This document shows positions 22,133 to 29,727 of a DNA stretch of 63,249 nt, piece by piece (the stretch's first letter is position 1; each line of letters opens with the position of its first letter). The translations under genes and the position numbers were made by a program. The notes beneath the pieces were generated by a model, which saw nothing but the letters and a program-made list of their open reading frames with translations, searched no databases and had not been told where the DNA came from. Source of the DNA: a virus; the IMG/VR virus record IMGVR_UViG_3300032050_000128, positions 1 to 63,249 of that record; one strand, given 5' to 3'.

Positions 22133-23923
22133 ATGAACCACGTAGACTACACACCCGGTGTGCTTGGTCGGAAAAGTAGCACTCCTTCCGAGTGGCTACC
22201 TCTCAGTCGAGAGATTTCTGAACTGGTAAACACCTGGTCCAACCGCTCGGACATCGTTGCCTTCGTTGGTCCCGGTGCCGGTGGACAGACTGCCGCATTC
22301 TTCACTCCTGCTACTGCAGAGGTTGAAGTAAGCATTCCAATGGCATTTACCCCTTATGTCAAGCCAGAAGACATTGGCTCAATGCTCGACAAGAGCACTC
22401 AGTACGAATGGCCAAAAGCCACAGGTTGTATCTTTCACGAGGCAATGCACGCACGATACTCCTTGTGGGACCTAGCGAAAGCAGCAGAGGACCTTAATGA
22501 ATCCCAGCACCAGACACTCGTCCTGTTCGAAGAGTCCAGAGTCGAGTCTCGCGCCCTTACAATCGCGCCCGAGTACGTTAACTTCCTCCGTGCAAGTGCG
22601 CTCGAAATTGCGATTGACGACGCAGCCGAACAGTTTACAAAGAACTCTACAACTAGAAGTGCAGGTATGCTTGTCGCTCTCGTACACTCTAGAGTCGACG
22701 CAGGTATTCTCGACCAGCGTGACGTACAGGCTGTCTTCGACGTATGCAGTGACTGGCTCGGCGACGACCGAGTTTCTCGCCTTCGCGAAATCTTAAACAA
22801 GACTCGCACACACACAGACGACAAAAACATCACTGCGTTGTACCCTCTTGTCGACGAGTGGCTAGACATTCTAAAAGATGCAGCACAAGAGCATGGCGAG
22901 ACTTTGAACGACACACCTAGCAAAAGTTTAATCGCAGCACTGACTGAAGCATTGGCAGAAGCAGCCGACTGCGTAGCAGTGGGTGTCACTGCCTCTATCA
23001 ACGACGAACAGACTGAAGAAGAGCGTCGTCAATCAGTTGCAGCACGCTACAAAGCCTCTGCAGAGCAACATGACCACAAAGAGACATTCAGCAAAGTCTT
23101 TGGCAAATCAAGTGGTCCTGGTGCCTCAGACACAAGTTCAAGATTGATTGCTCACCGTCCACCAACTCCACAAGAGCGTGCAGCAGCAGTCTTGATTGGT
23201 AATGCACTGGAGAAGGCAAAGTACCGCGAGCGTGACATCACTGTCTCCGCTTCGCAGTTGCCTCCAGGACGTCTACACACTCGCACAGTAGTACAGGGTG
23301 CTGCCCAAAAGTCTGCAGGTGTACGTACGCCAGTGACTCCTTGGCGCAAGACCACACGCAAGCACACCGACGACCCCACACTATCAGTAGGTGTAATGGT
23401 AGACATCTCTGGCTCTATGGACTCAGCGATGCAACCAATGGCAACTACTGCGTGGGTAATGAGTGAGGCTGCACATCGCGTGCAGGGTCGCTATGCTCAG
23501 GTGTACTATGGCAACGACGTATTCTACTCAAGCAAGCCACTTGCAAGAGAGTACGAAGTAAACGTCTACACTGCGCACGATGGCACTGAAAAGTTTGAAA
23601 AAGCATTCAAGGCACTCGACGGCGCACTCAATCTGCTGCACGGTTCAGGTGCTCGCATGCTCGTTGTCGTAAGTGATGGTGAGTACACTCCAGACGAGCG
23701 CGCTCATACCGTCAAGTGGATGAAGGCTTGCAAAGATGCCGGCGTCGCCGTGCTGTGGGTACCGTTCGACAATTACGGTTCAGCACGTAGGTACGCCGAG
23801 CACGCAGACGGCGTAGTCATCGACACCAAGACATCGTCTGAAGTAGAACACGTCTCCAAAGAGATTGGCATGGCGGCGAGTAAATTACTGTCAAAGATTG
23901 GCATCAAGAATTCTGCGGCTTAA
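22133..23923 (+). CDS. putative metallopeptidase-like/VWA protein, partner of MoxR ATPase
   Basis: 596 residues. CIFHEAMHARYS holds an HExxH zinc motif at 102-106, with EESRVESRAL about 25 residues later as a possible third-ligand region. A charged middle (about 230-400) leads to a C-terminal VWA domain whose MIDAS begins VDISGSM (D424, S426, S428), with VVVSDGEYTPDE further on. The combination of a zincin-like N-terminus and VWA C-terminus recalls DUF2201-type proteins, which often neighbour MoxR ATPases. Ile codons are mostly ATT/ATC, unlike the ATA-rich surroundings, suggesting high expression. Confidence 0.82.
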   Translation: MNHVDYTPGVLGRKSSTPSEWLPLSREISELVNTWSNRSDIVAFVGPGAGGQTAAFFTPATAEVEVSIPMAFTPYVKPEDIGSMLDKSTQYEWPKATGCIFHEAMHARYSLWDLAKAAEDLNESQHQTLVLFEESRVESRALTIAPEYVNFLRASALEIAIDDAAEQFTKNSTTRSAGMLVALVHSRVDAGILDQRDVQAVFDVCSDWLGDDRVSRLREILNKTRTHTDDKNITALYPLVDEWLDILKDAAQEHGETLNDTPSKSLIAALTEALAEAADCVAVGVTASINDEQTEEERRQSVAARYKASAEQHDHKETFSKVFGKSSGPGASDTSSRLIAHRPPTPQERAAAVLIGNALEKAKYRERDITVSASQLPPGRLHTRTVVQGAAQKSAGVRTPVTPWRKTTRKHTDDPTLSVGVMVDISGSMDSAMQPMATTAWVMSEAAHRVQGRYAQVYYGNDVFYSSKPLAREYEVNVYTAHDGTEKFEKAFKALDGALNLLHGSGARMLVVVSDGEYTPDERAHTVKWMKACKDAGVAVLWVPFDNYGSARRYAEHADGVVIDTKTSSEVEHVSKEIGMAASKLLSKIGIKNSAA

Positions 23924-23942
23924 GACCGACAGAACAAAATCC

Positions 23943-23979
23943 GCGCGGCACTCGTACACTTCTCTCGAGCGTCGCGCGG
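23943..23979 (+). terminator. GC-rich hairpin, possible terminator
   Basis: CGCGCG and CGCGCG arms with inner CTCG/CGAG pairing around a short loop, 20 bases after the VWA stop. No T-tract. Confidence 0.45.
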
Positions 23980-24005
23980 GCAAGACTCCAAGACGGCACG
24001 AGTAC

Positions 24006-24176
24006 GTGTCGTCTACATTCACGTCGGACTACCGACCAAGCGGACTGGAACGAAGCAGCCTCCTCATGGGGCTGTGGTCGTACAGCCACTGGAGTCGGCA
24101 CATCTGGGCAGACCTGCGGAAGACCGGCACGAAGGAGTGTACTTTGTCGGCTAAACATGGTATAATAGACTCATGA
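24006..24176 (+). CDS. possible small protein
   Basis: 56 residues from GTG 24006. The composition looks protein-like (SDYRPSGLERSSLLMGLWSY, then WSRHIWADLRKTG), and its stop overlaps the next ATG. But promoter 10 lies inside it and no ribosome-binding site is seen. If it is not coding, 23924-24137 holds only the hairpin above. Confidence 0.3.
   Translation: MSSTFTSDYRPSGLERSSLLMGLWSYSHWSRHIWADLRKTGTKECTLSAKHGIIDS
24138..24166 (+). promoter_or_regulatory. early-type promoter 10, leaderless
   Basis: TGTACT, 17 bases starting TTGTCGG, TATAAT; the ATG at 24173 is the expected +1. Confidence 0.8.
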
Positions 24177-24580
24177 ATCAAACGACGATAGACGTACTAC
24201 AGATAACCGACCTGGTACATGCCGGCACCTTTGACGCGGACATAGACCAGCTCTCGACCGCAATCAACATGCGGCTCCAAGACCTTGGAAAGCTGCCGAA
24301 GACGGCGTCGAGCGGCCTCACGCCCTCGCGGACGTTCGCCAGTGCCCCATCCAAGAAGCTGGCCATCACCGACCTGTCGGTCGGCGACCGGGTGAAGTTC
24401 AACTCGGACTGCGGCACGAAGTACATGATTGGCCAGACCGGCACGGTCAAGTCGAAGCGGAGAACCAAAGTAGTGGTGACTCTCGATGACCCAGTCGGCC
24501 GGTTTGCACGGAGAGACTCGTCTGGCGCCGTGTACTCGGCACCGGTAGTGGCACCAGTCGGCATCCTGGAGAAGGTCTGA
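24173..24580 (+). CDS. hypothetical protein with KOW/SH3-like domain
   Basis: 135 residues with a leaderless ATG. The C-terminal half SVGDRVKFNSDCGTKYMIGQ, then GTVKSKRRTKVVVTLDD resembles a KOW/SH3 barrel that binds RNA or proteins. The N-terminal 60 residues are helical. Coupled to the next gene by TGATG. Confidence 0.6.
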   Translation: MNQTTIDVLQITDLVHAGTFDADIDQLSTAINMRLQDLGKLPKTASSGLTPSRTFASAPSKKLAITDLSVGDRVKFNSDCGTKYMIGQTGTVKSKRRTKVVVTLDDPVGRFARRDSSGAVYSAPVVAPVGILEKV

Positions 24581-24816
24581 TGAGCGGCAAGAGTAGGCCG
24601 AAGAAGCGGCCAGGTCCAGTCTGGGTCGGTGAGAGACGGCAAGTAGTCATAGACCCGGTTCCACGGTGCGACTTCTGCTTGAGCAACGCCAAGTACGACG
24701 CGGCAAGCTTCACGGGCCCATGGGGCTACTTCTGCGAAGTACACTTCGCGTCGCTGGGCAACGGTAAACTAGGCGTAGGATACGGGCAAGAGATAGTCCA
24801 AACCAAGGGAGTGTAG
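24580..24816 (+). CDS. hypothetical zinc-binding protein
   Basis: 78 residues. CDFCLSNAKYDAAS and YFCEVHF form a Cys2-Cys-His site like that of the DUF7455-like protein at 11272. The N-terminus is basic. Unknown function. Confidence 0.6.
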   Translation: MSGKSRPKKRPGPVWVGERRQVVIDPVPRCDFCLSNAKYDAASFTGPWGYFCEVHFASLGNGKLGVGYGQEIVQTKGV

Positions 24817-24820
24817 CTTT

Positions 24821-25003
24821 ATGAGTCAACCATTCACAGTACGGGTAAACATCTGGGCAGACCTGTCCATAGAGGCCGAAACCATGGCCGAAGCGGTCGA
24901 GCAGGCCACTATGGCCGGAGTCTCGGTGAGCTGTCCGGTCGGCACGGCCACAGTCGACTCAGTCGCAGTATCGACCGAATCTGGAGACACCGGTCTGGCG
25001 TAG
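24821..25003 (+). CDS. hypothetical small protein
   Basis: 60 residues. The ferredoxin-like half-pattern FTVRVNIWADLSIEAETMAE suggests a small beta-alpha fold. Ends exactly at the -35 of promoter 11. Confidence 0.55.
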   Translation: MSQPFTVRVNIWADLSIEAETMAEAVEQATMAGVSVSCPVGTATVDSVAVSTESGDTGLA

Positions 25004-25032
25004 TTTACTTTGTCGCTCTATTATGGTATAAT
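25004..25032 (+). promoter_or_regulatory. early-type promoter 11 (closest to consensus)
   Basis: TTTACT, 17 bases (TTGTCGCTC then TTATGG), TATAAT, followed by hairpin GGTCAGA/TCTGACC at 25042-25058. Confidence 0.88.
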
Positions 25033-25077
25033 ACATTTAATGGTCAGACAGTCTGACCGGAAAAGGACGAAAAGACG

Positions 25078-25317
25078 ATGGCAAGTACGGTCCAAGACCT
25101 GATTGACAGTCTCAACGAGATTGAGGACAAGACTCAGCACGTCTGCTTTCAGTACTACTTGAAAGAACACTTCGAGTACTGGAACGACGACATCTCAGAT
25201 GCGGCGTGGAAATACGCCTGCGAACGCGCACAGTCGGACGAATACTTCCCAAGTCCGGACGAACTCTTCACCTACGTGTCAGAGGGCGTCGACAACGAGA
25301 AAAAGGTGGAAGTCTGA
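25078..25317 (+). CDS. hypothetical protein
   Basis: 79 residues, acidic and helical, aromatic-rich centre (CFQYYLKEHFEYWNDD). Overlaps the next gene by TGATG. No family recognised. Confidence 0.6.
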   Translation: MASTVQDLIDSLNEIEDKTQHVCFQYYLKEHFEYWNDDISDAAWKYACERAQSDEYFPSPDELFTYVSEGVDNEKKVEV

Positions 25318-25571
25318 TGGCGACCAAATCTTTGTACCTGGCAAACGAGAACGGCGACTGGTGGGAGTTCAATCCCGACAGTGTCATCTACGTAATGCGG
25401 GCATCCGACATTCCAACAGACGTGGCAGCAGACCGTGAGTTGGACATCCGCGACGGCGTCATCTACGAGGCACCGGACAAGTTCGAGAAGACAATCTGGG
25501 AGTTCGGCACTCCGATAGAGGAGATGCACACCGACTTCATCAACATACTAGAGGGCGACGACTCGGTCTGA
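25317..25571 (+). CDS. hypothetical protein
   Basis: 84 residues from ATG 25317; a longer ORF from 25206 overlaps the upstream gene. Begins LYLANENGDWWEF, a beta-rich start, then acidic. Unknown. Confidence 0.6.
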   Translation: MATKSLYLANENGDWWEFNPDSVIYVMRASDIPTDVAADRELDIRDGVIYEAPDKFEKTIWEFGTPIEEMHTDFINILEGDDSV

Positions 25572-25580
25572 CACGCGTAG

Positions 25581-25609
25581 TTTACTTTGTCAATGCAATA
25601 CGGTATAAT
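25581..25609 (+). promoter_or_regulatory. early-type promoter 12
   Basis: TTTACT, 17 bases (TTGTCAATG then TACGG), TATAAT. A long folded leader follows. Confidence 0.85.
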
Positions 25610-25616
25610 ACAATTA

Positions 25617-25697
25617 TTCAACACGGAGGACAGGCGCTGGTCAAACGAAAGACTGCTACTGCGCAGGGTCCGAAACAATACGCCGCTCCGTGTTGAA
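25617..25697 (+). ncRNA. large structured 5' leader
   Basis: TTCAACACGGAG at 25617-25628 pairs perfectly with CTCCGTGTTGAA at 25686-25697. Inside are GGAC/GTCC, GCGC/GCGC and GGTC/GACT stems around an AAACGAAA loop. Begins at the predicted +1. Confidence 0.65.
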
Positions 25698-25730
25698 CCT
25701 TAAACCCAGCGACGAAAAGGACGGCAAGAG

Positions 25731-25877
25731 ATGGACACACTGCAAGACCTGAAGAACTTCGTGAGTGAGAACATGCCCGGTGCAACCGTGGTGCTAGACG
25801 GCGAAGAAATCATAGTGCGGACTGGTCTCGGGTACGACATGGGAACCCTTCTGTACGTACTGAACGAGGAGGAGTAG
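25731..25877 (+). CDS. small acidic protein
   Basis: 48 residues after GACGAAAAGGACGG. Acidic, with two short beta strands (ATVVLDGEEIIV). Unknown function; likely cotranscribed with 25881. Confidence 0.55.
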   Translation: MDTLQDLKNFVSENMPGATVVLDGEEIIVRTGLGYDMGTLLYVLNEEE

Positions 25878-25880
25878 ACT

Positions 25881-26117
25881 ATGGAAGAGATGGAAACGCA
25901 AATCTCTCAAGCGGCGAAGTACCTGCTGCTCGCGGGTAAAGACCTAGTGCCGATAAAGCTGGAATACTCCAGCGAGGACATAGTCGACCAAATCTGCTAC
26001 ATGATGACATTCGGAGACGACGACTCCGTACTCGAAATCCCGTACGAGTCTGTTCCAAAACCACTCAAGAAACTGATGGTGATGATGCTCGAAGACGCAA
26101 GACAACGCGTCAATTAA
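25881..26117 (+). CDS. hypothetical protein
   Basis: 78 residues starting four bases after the previous stop. Helical, methionine-rich C-terminus (KPLKKLMVMMLEDARQ). No family recognised. Confidence 0.6.
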   Translation: MEEMETQISQAAKYLLLAGKDLVPIKLEYSSEDIVDQICYMMTFGDDDSVLEIPYESVPKPLKKLMVMMLEDARQRVN

Positions 26118-26120
26118 GGG

Positions 26121-26150
26121 TGTACAAACGTCAGTCCTGCACGGTATAAT
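26121..26150 (+). promoter_or_regulatory. early-type promoter 13
   Basis: TGTACA, 18 bases (AACGTCAGTCC), TATAAT; hairpin CAGTC/GACTG at 26160-26181. Confidence 0.82.
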
Positions 26151-26195
26151 ACATTTATTCAGTCGAACAAGAAGTAGACTGGGGATGGGAGAACC

Positions 26196-26450
26196 ATGGT
26201 AAACCTAAAGAAGATGGAAGCACCGACACCTTGTCGTTGGTACCAAAACTTCACGGTTGAGTTCGAGGGTAAAAACTACGTAATTCAACTACTGTCTGAC
26301 GACGAGGGTGTCGAAGACACGAACGTCAACTTCTGGTTAGAGGGAGACGAAGAGGAGATAGACCGGGACGAAGTTCCAGTCGAGGTCCTCGACTTCGTGG
26401 TCGAACTGACGTTCGACCCAACTACTGGAGAACACATCCAGTATCTATAA
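26196..26450 (+). CDS. hypothetical acidic protein
   Basis: 84 residues, very acidic (WLEGDEEEIDRDEVPVEVLD), beta-rich. Strong negative charge is common in DNA-mimic inhibitors, but nothing more specific supports that here. Confidence 0.6.
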   Translation: MVNLKKMEAPTPCRWYQNFTVEFEGKNYVIQLLSDDEGVEDTNVNFWLEGDEEEIDRDEVPVEVLDFVVELTFDPTTGEHIQYL

Positions 26451-26467
26451 CATTAAACCGTGAGGGG

Positions 26468-26497
26468 TTGACAAACGTCATCCCCTTGCGGTATAAT
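26468..26497 (+). promoter_or_regulatory. early-type promoter 14 (canonical -35)
   Basis: TTGACA, 18 bases (AACGTCATCCCC), TATAAT: the best match to a sigma70 consensus in the series. Confidence 0.88.
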
Positions 26498-26514
26498 AGT
26501 TCTAAGCGACCTGA

Positions 26515-26573
26515 GGGCGCGGGGAACACTGCTCACTCGAGCGGTCGTCCGCGGTAAGTCCTCCAGGACGCCC
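26515..26573 (+). ncRNA. structured 5' leader
   Basis: GGGCG/CGCCC closes a fold containing CGCGG/CCGCG, the GCTC/GAGC hairpin and a TCCTCCAGGA hairpin. Lies between promoter 14 and ATG 26598. Confidence 0.5.
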
Positions 26574-26597
26574 ACAACTAAAGACGAAAGGACAAAG

Positions 26598-27029
26598 ATG
26601 GGATACACCCACTATTGGAACATCAAGCAACCGCTAGAACCTGAAAAGTTCAAAGCGTTTGCGGAAGATGTCAAGAAGATAAAGTCGGCAACCAGCGTCA
26701 AGTGCGGGATAGTCGCGAATCAGTACGAGGTCGTAGTAAACGGTCCGTGCGAGTCGCTAGTAATCCAGCTCAACGACTCTGGCTTCGACTTCTGCAAGAC
26801 AAACCGCTACGACTACGACGTAGTCGTCACTGCGACACTCCTGCTGGCAAAGCGGCACTTCGCGGATGCAATCTTGCTGAGCTCTGACGGCGGCGAGACT
26901 GGCTTCGCGATGGCAAAGCCGCTGTACGAAAAAATCACCGGTGAAGAGTTCACGGGACGAGCGACTGAGACTGGCGGCGTACTCTCTGAAGAAGAGTTGT
27001 ACCACATGGCCAACACAAGACGCGCTTAA
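26598..27029 (+). CDS. conserved phage protein (MGYTHYW family)
   Basis: 143 residues. Starts MGYTHYWNIKQPL, then DFCKTNRYDYDVVVTATLLL and LLSSDG: a layout seen in many phage and bacterial proteins of unknown function (recollection). After ACGAAAGGACAAAG. TAATG overlap with the following TM protein. Confidence 0.7.
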   Translation: MGYTHYWNIKQPLEPEKFKAFAEDVKKIKSATSVKCGIVANQYEVVVNGPCESLVIQLNDSGFDFCKTNRYDYDVVVTATLLLAKRHFADAILLSSDGGETGFAMAKPLYEKITGEEFTGRATETGGVLSEEELYHMANTRRA

Positions 27030-27163
27030 TGGAACTGTACCTGTACCTGGACTTCATTGGCATCTACGTCGAGTCAATCGGCCTAGACGCACTTATACCG
27101 ACCTGGACGCTGTTAATTCCAGTGGTAATCGTTGCGGCACGAAAGTGGCTTGCTCGACGATAA
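27029..27163 (+). CDS. small membrane protein
   Basis: 44 residues. One hydrophobic helix (WTLLIPVVIVAA) and a basic end KWLARR. Coupled to the upstream gene by TAATG. Confidence 0.55.
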   Translation: MELYLYLDFIGIYVESIGLDALIPTWTLLIPVVIVAARKWLARR

Positions 27164-27176
27164 ATCTAAACTTCTT

Positions 27177-27209
27177 GCGCTCGCCCAACCCATCTCGGGC
27201 TAGTAGCGC
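27177..27209 (+). other. hairpin between genes
   Basis: GCGCT/AGCGC encloses GCCC/GGGC. Could be a terminator for 26598-27163 or a leader element of 27276. Confidence 0.4.
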
Positions 27210-27275
27210 GGGGGAGCCCTGGGCATGGCTTAAAACTGTCCACACATTTACTGACCGACACAACGAAAGGTTTAC

Positions 27276-27917
27276 ATGCAACAGGTAGTACATGAAGTCC
27301 CGCACGGCAAGTGGGGACAACTCGCGAAGAGCGGGCAAGTCTTGCCACCGGAGGTCTACGAGGCGTTCGAGAAAGACTTTGGCCTGAAGACCGACAAGTC
27401 TACCGGTCGTATGCGGAGTGCCTACATCTGGAAGCTCAAGGACTTGGGCTGGACTGCGAGCGCAATCTCTCGTGCGATGGGTGTGACTCGTGAGAGAGTG
27501 CGGCAACTTGGCCAAACTAGGCCGGAAGACAACTGGCTCGACTACGTACTGACTCACTTCCCGCTGCCACCTGCACCGGTCTATGCGGAGTTCCACGGCA
27601 GAAAGAAGTACGTCAGAGACACGCCTCAACCCAGCGACCGCGTCAGAAAGCGACTGCTGGAGCTACAGCCCTACGCCGAGATGATACGTGGGCACGGCCC
27701 GAGGTACCGTGCGGAGGCAGAGGAGTACGTGCGCCTGCTGGACTACGCGGTGAAGGTAGAGAAGGTACAGATTGCCACATTGGCAAAGTTGCTGGGAGTC
27801 ACGCACGCGGCCGTAGCAAACCGTATGATACGCTACGGCTTTAAGAAGACAACTGGAAAGAGCAGAGCGCTCCAAACAGTTTTAAGAAAGAACAGAGCGA
27901 AAGGACGCAGTAGATGA
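27276..27917 (+). CDS. DNA-binding protein with two helix-turn-helix units
   Basis: 213 residues after AACGAAAGG. WTASAISRAMGVTRERVRQL (about 70-89) is a sigma-region-4-like HTH, and IATLAKLLGVTHAAVANRMI (about 168-187) is a second. The linker is basic and ends KKTTGKSRA. Likely a transcriptional regulator of early genes; target unknown. Coupled to 27914 by ATGA. Confidence 0.75.
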   Translation: MQQVVHEVPHGKWGQLAKSGQVLPPEVYEAFEKDFGLKTDKSTGRMRSAYIWKLKDLGWTASAISRAMGVTRERVRQLGQTRPEDNWLDYVLTHFPLPPAPVYAEFHGRKKYVRDTPQPSDRVRKRLLELQPYAEMIRGHGPRYRAEAEEYVRLLDYAVKVEKVQIATLAKLLGVTHAAVANRMIRYGFKKTTGKSRALQTVLRKNRAKGRSR

Positions 27918-28156
27918 TAGTTGCAACGATGCTAAAGAACAAAGCGCCGCAGTCGGCGTGGTTGGTAGAGGTAAAAGACACGGACACGGACACATACCGT
28001 CGTGCCGCTTGCTCGACTCTCGGCGCTGCAAAGCGTGCGGCTGTTGAGTTCGCGAGTTCGATGCTAGACGCACCTAGACACCGTCTACCCTGGGTCCAAG
28101 ACGAGATGCAGAAGGCAGAGGGAATTCAGTACTACCGTGCGGAAGTTAAGAATTAA
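27914..28156 (+). CDS. hypothetical protein
   Basis: 80 residues. TDTDTYRRAACSTLGAAKRA then a helix; may be a small alpha/beta fold. Cotranscribed with the HTH gene. Confidence 0.6.
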   Translation: MIVATMLKNKAPQSAWLVEVKDTDTDTYRRAACSTLGAAKRAAVEFASSMLDAPRHRLPWVQDEMQKAEGIQYYRAEVKN

Positions 28157-28205
28157 ATTTGGCTCGAGAAAAAATCAAGAGACCAAAAAAGTACTGAAGA
28201 GACAG

Positions 28206-28301
28206 GTGCGGTGTTCACACTGCGTTGCGGTTGTGTCTGTACCGCTCTCAGACCTTAGGACTCCTTACTTCTGTCTAGGCTGTAGAAAGTTCGACGCATG
28301 A
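28206..28301 (+). CDS. possible tiny zinc-ribbon peptide
   Basis: 31 residues from GTG 28206: RCSHCVAVVS and FCLGCRKF form two CxxC motifs 21 residues apart. The motif pattern argues for coding; the ribosome-binding site is poor and the true start may lie upstream. Confidence 0.4.
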   Translation: MRCSHCVAVVSVPLSDLRTPYFCLGCRKFDA

Positions 28302-28303
28302 AA

Positions 28304-28330
28304 AAACCCCCGCCTCATCAGCGGGGGTTT
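28304..28330. terminator. bidirectional terminator
   Basis: AAACCCCCGC/GCGGGGGTTT with a seven-base loop, between converging genes, with A/T runs on both sides. Confidence 0.9.
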
Positions 28331-28342
28331 AGTCTTAGTCGT

Positions 28343-28588
28343 TTAGACCGAGTAGACCAACTCGTACCCGCGGTCTTGAATCTTCTCGCGGACTTTGCCT
28401 TGAGCAAACCACTTAGCAGCGAGTTCAGTACCGAAGACCATGGTCTTTGACTGGCGAGAATCTTTTTCTGCCATGCCCCAAATCATGCGGACTTTGTTGC
28501 CTTCGAGAATTACCTCGTAGACTTTCTTCTTACCGTTTTCCCCGCGACTTCCATCGCTGGTATTCATTAAGCACCATTTAGCGCTCAT
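28343..28588 (-). CDS. WGR-domain-like protein
   Basis: 81 residues from ATG 28588, chosen because GGAG lies eight bases before it; an ATG at 28600 is in frame. KKVYEVILEGNKVRMIWGMA, then SKTMVFGTELAAKWF and REKIQDRGYELV follow the WGR pattern (beta start, WG, KT.F.....A...F, K...GY). WGR domains in PARPs and MolR-type proteins bind DNA or RNA. A stand-alone phage copy probably binds nucleic acid. Confidence 0.65.
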   Translation of the reverse strand: MSAKWCLMNTSDGSRGENGKKKVYEVILEGNKVRMIWGMAEKDSRQSKTMVFGTELAAKWFAQGKVREKIQDRGYELVYSV

Positions 28589-28637
28589 TAGTATCTCCAT
28601 CTCTTTGTCGTTGGTTTCCGTATTAAGTTGTAGTCTT

Positions 28638-28668
28638 ATTATACCTTAGGGCACTGACATTTAGTCAA
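28638..28668 (-). promoter_or_regulatory. early-type promoter 15, minus strand
   Basis: On the minus strand TTGACT, 19 bases containing ATGTCAGTGCC, TATAAT. Drives 28588. Confidence 0.78.
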
Positions 28669-28687
28669 TGCCCTTCTGGCATTTAGT

Positions 28688-28975
28688 TTAGTCGCACTCC
28701 TTGTAAGAATGCACTAGGTTGCAGTTTACACAAGCAGGCACTGAGACCTTCTTGCTCTTGCGGACATTGCGGTGTGGCTTTGCAATTCCAACCACTCTTG
28801 CTTGAGTAGTCACTGAGTAGACAGTGCGGTTTAACATCTTTGCTATTGCAAAGTAGTTTGTACCTGCTGCTCTTGCTTTGGCAAGAACATCAGTTTCAGT
28901 GCTTGTCCACTCTTCGCCCGCCTTGAATGCGGTCTCAAGTGAGAAGGACTGAAGTTCTTTCAGATTAGTATTCAC
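28688..28975 (-). CDS. Myb/SANT-like DNA-binding protein with zinc knuckle
   Basis: 95 residues. EEWTSTETDVLAKARAAG, then AIAKMLNRTVYSV follows the Myb/SANT scheme (W, E.D.L, IA..L.RT..SV). The C-terminus has a basic patch and CVNCNLVHSYKEC, a small metal site. Possible regulator of the divergent early promoters. Confidence 0.6.
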   Translation of the reverse strand: MNTNLKELQSFSLETAFKAGEEWTSTETDVLAKARAAGTNYFAIAKMLNRTVYSVTTQARVVGIAKPHRNVRKSKKVSVPACVNCNLVHSYKECD

Positions 28976-29033
28976 CTAATCCATCTCCATCTCGTTAAGA
29001 GAACCAAACCCGTCTGTTTGATTCAATAACTGT

Positions 29034-29063
29034 ATTATACCATTTAGCACTGACATTTGTACA
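29034..29063 (-). promoter_or_regulatory. early-type promoter 16, minus strand
   Basis: Minus strand TGTACA, 18 bases (AATGTCAGTGC), TATAAT. Drives 28975. Confidence 0.8.
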
Positions 29064-29101
29064 CCCTAAGGGAGCAGATTCTCAGAAAAGTTTTTGCGGT
29101 A

Positions 29102-29182
29102 CCCCTAGGCAAATCCCCGACTTAGAAAAGCTTGCTACCCATCGGTAACGTTACCGGCGAGTAGCATGGACTTTCCTGGGGG
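29102..29182. promoter_or_regulatory. extended inverted repeat between divergent promoters
   Basis: CCCCTAGGcAA and TTtCCTgGGGG form outer arms. The centre has GCTAC/GTAGC and the perfect 14-base palindrome CGGTAACGTTACCG at 29143-29156. Placed between promoters 16 and 17, suited to an operator or a back-to-back attenuator. Confidence 0.5.
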
Positions 29183-29183
29183 C

Positions 29184-29212
29184 TTACACTTTAGCCTCCC
29201 TTGTGGTATAAT
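29184..29212 (+). promoter_or_regulatory. early-type promoter 17
   Basis: TTACAC, 17 bases, TATAAT, then hairpin CGCGAA/TTCGCG at 29221-29237. Confidence 0.75.
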
Positions 29213-29256
29213 AGGTCTAACGCGAAACCTATTCGCGAAACGACGGAAGGACTCGT

Positions 29257-29493
29257 ATGGCAGTACGTAAAGACTACGTGCAAGACGAGTGGGGACCACT
29301 GGTTGGTCGGACCATAAAGTCTGTGCGGGAGATGACCGAAGAAGAAGTAGAGAACATGGGTTGGTACCAAGGCGGCGGAAGTGTGCCGGTGGTGTTCACC
29401 CTAGATGATGGCACGGTGATGGTACCGAGTCAAGACCCAGAGGGCAATGGCCCAGGACACATCTACCGAATGGAGATGGAAGACCTATGGTAA
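29257..29493 (+). CDS. hypothetical protein
   Basis: 78 residues after ACGACGGAAGGAC. Beta-rich: VGRTIKSVREMTEEEVENMG then VVFTLDDGTVMVPS, resembling small phage proteins of unknown role. Overlaps the next gene by seven bases. Confidence 0.65.
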   Translation: MAVRKDYVQDEWGPLVGRTIKSVREMTEEEVENMGWYQGGGSVPVVFTLDDGTVMVPSQDPEGNGPGHIYRMEMEDLW

Positions 29494-29708
29494 ACGACAA
29501 AGTAATCAGGTTTAGACTGGACAGCGACGGGACTCAGGACGTACTCATCCGCGTAGACGACTCTGAAGTCGTGCGGGGAGATGGGTCTAAGAACCCAGAA
29601 ACCTGTGAGCACGACAAGTTCGAGTGGCAGCACGAGTTCGACGAGACTTCCGTGCTCGGAGACTGGTACTGGTGTACCGGCTGCGGAGACCTGACTCAAG
29701 TAGGCTAA
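29487..29708 (+). CDS. hypothetical protein with cysteine motif
   Basis: 73 residues. CEHDKFEWQHEFDE and WCTGCG give Cys/His ligands for one metal. Overlaps upstream; unknown function. Confidence 0.6.
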   Translation: MVNDKVIRFRLDSDGTQDVLIRVDDSEVVRGDGSKNPETCEHDKFEWQHEFDETSVLGDWYWCTGCGDLTQVG

Positions 29709-29727
29709 TTGCGGTAGAGTAGCGGCC

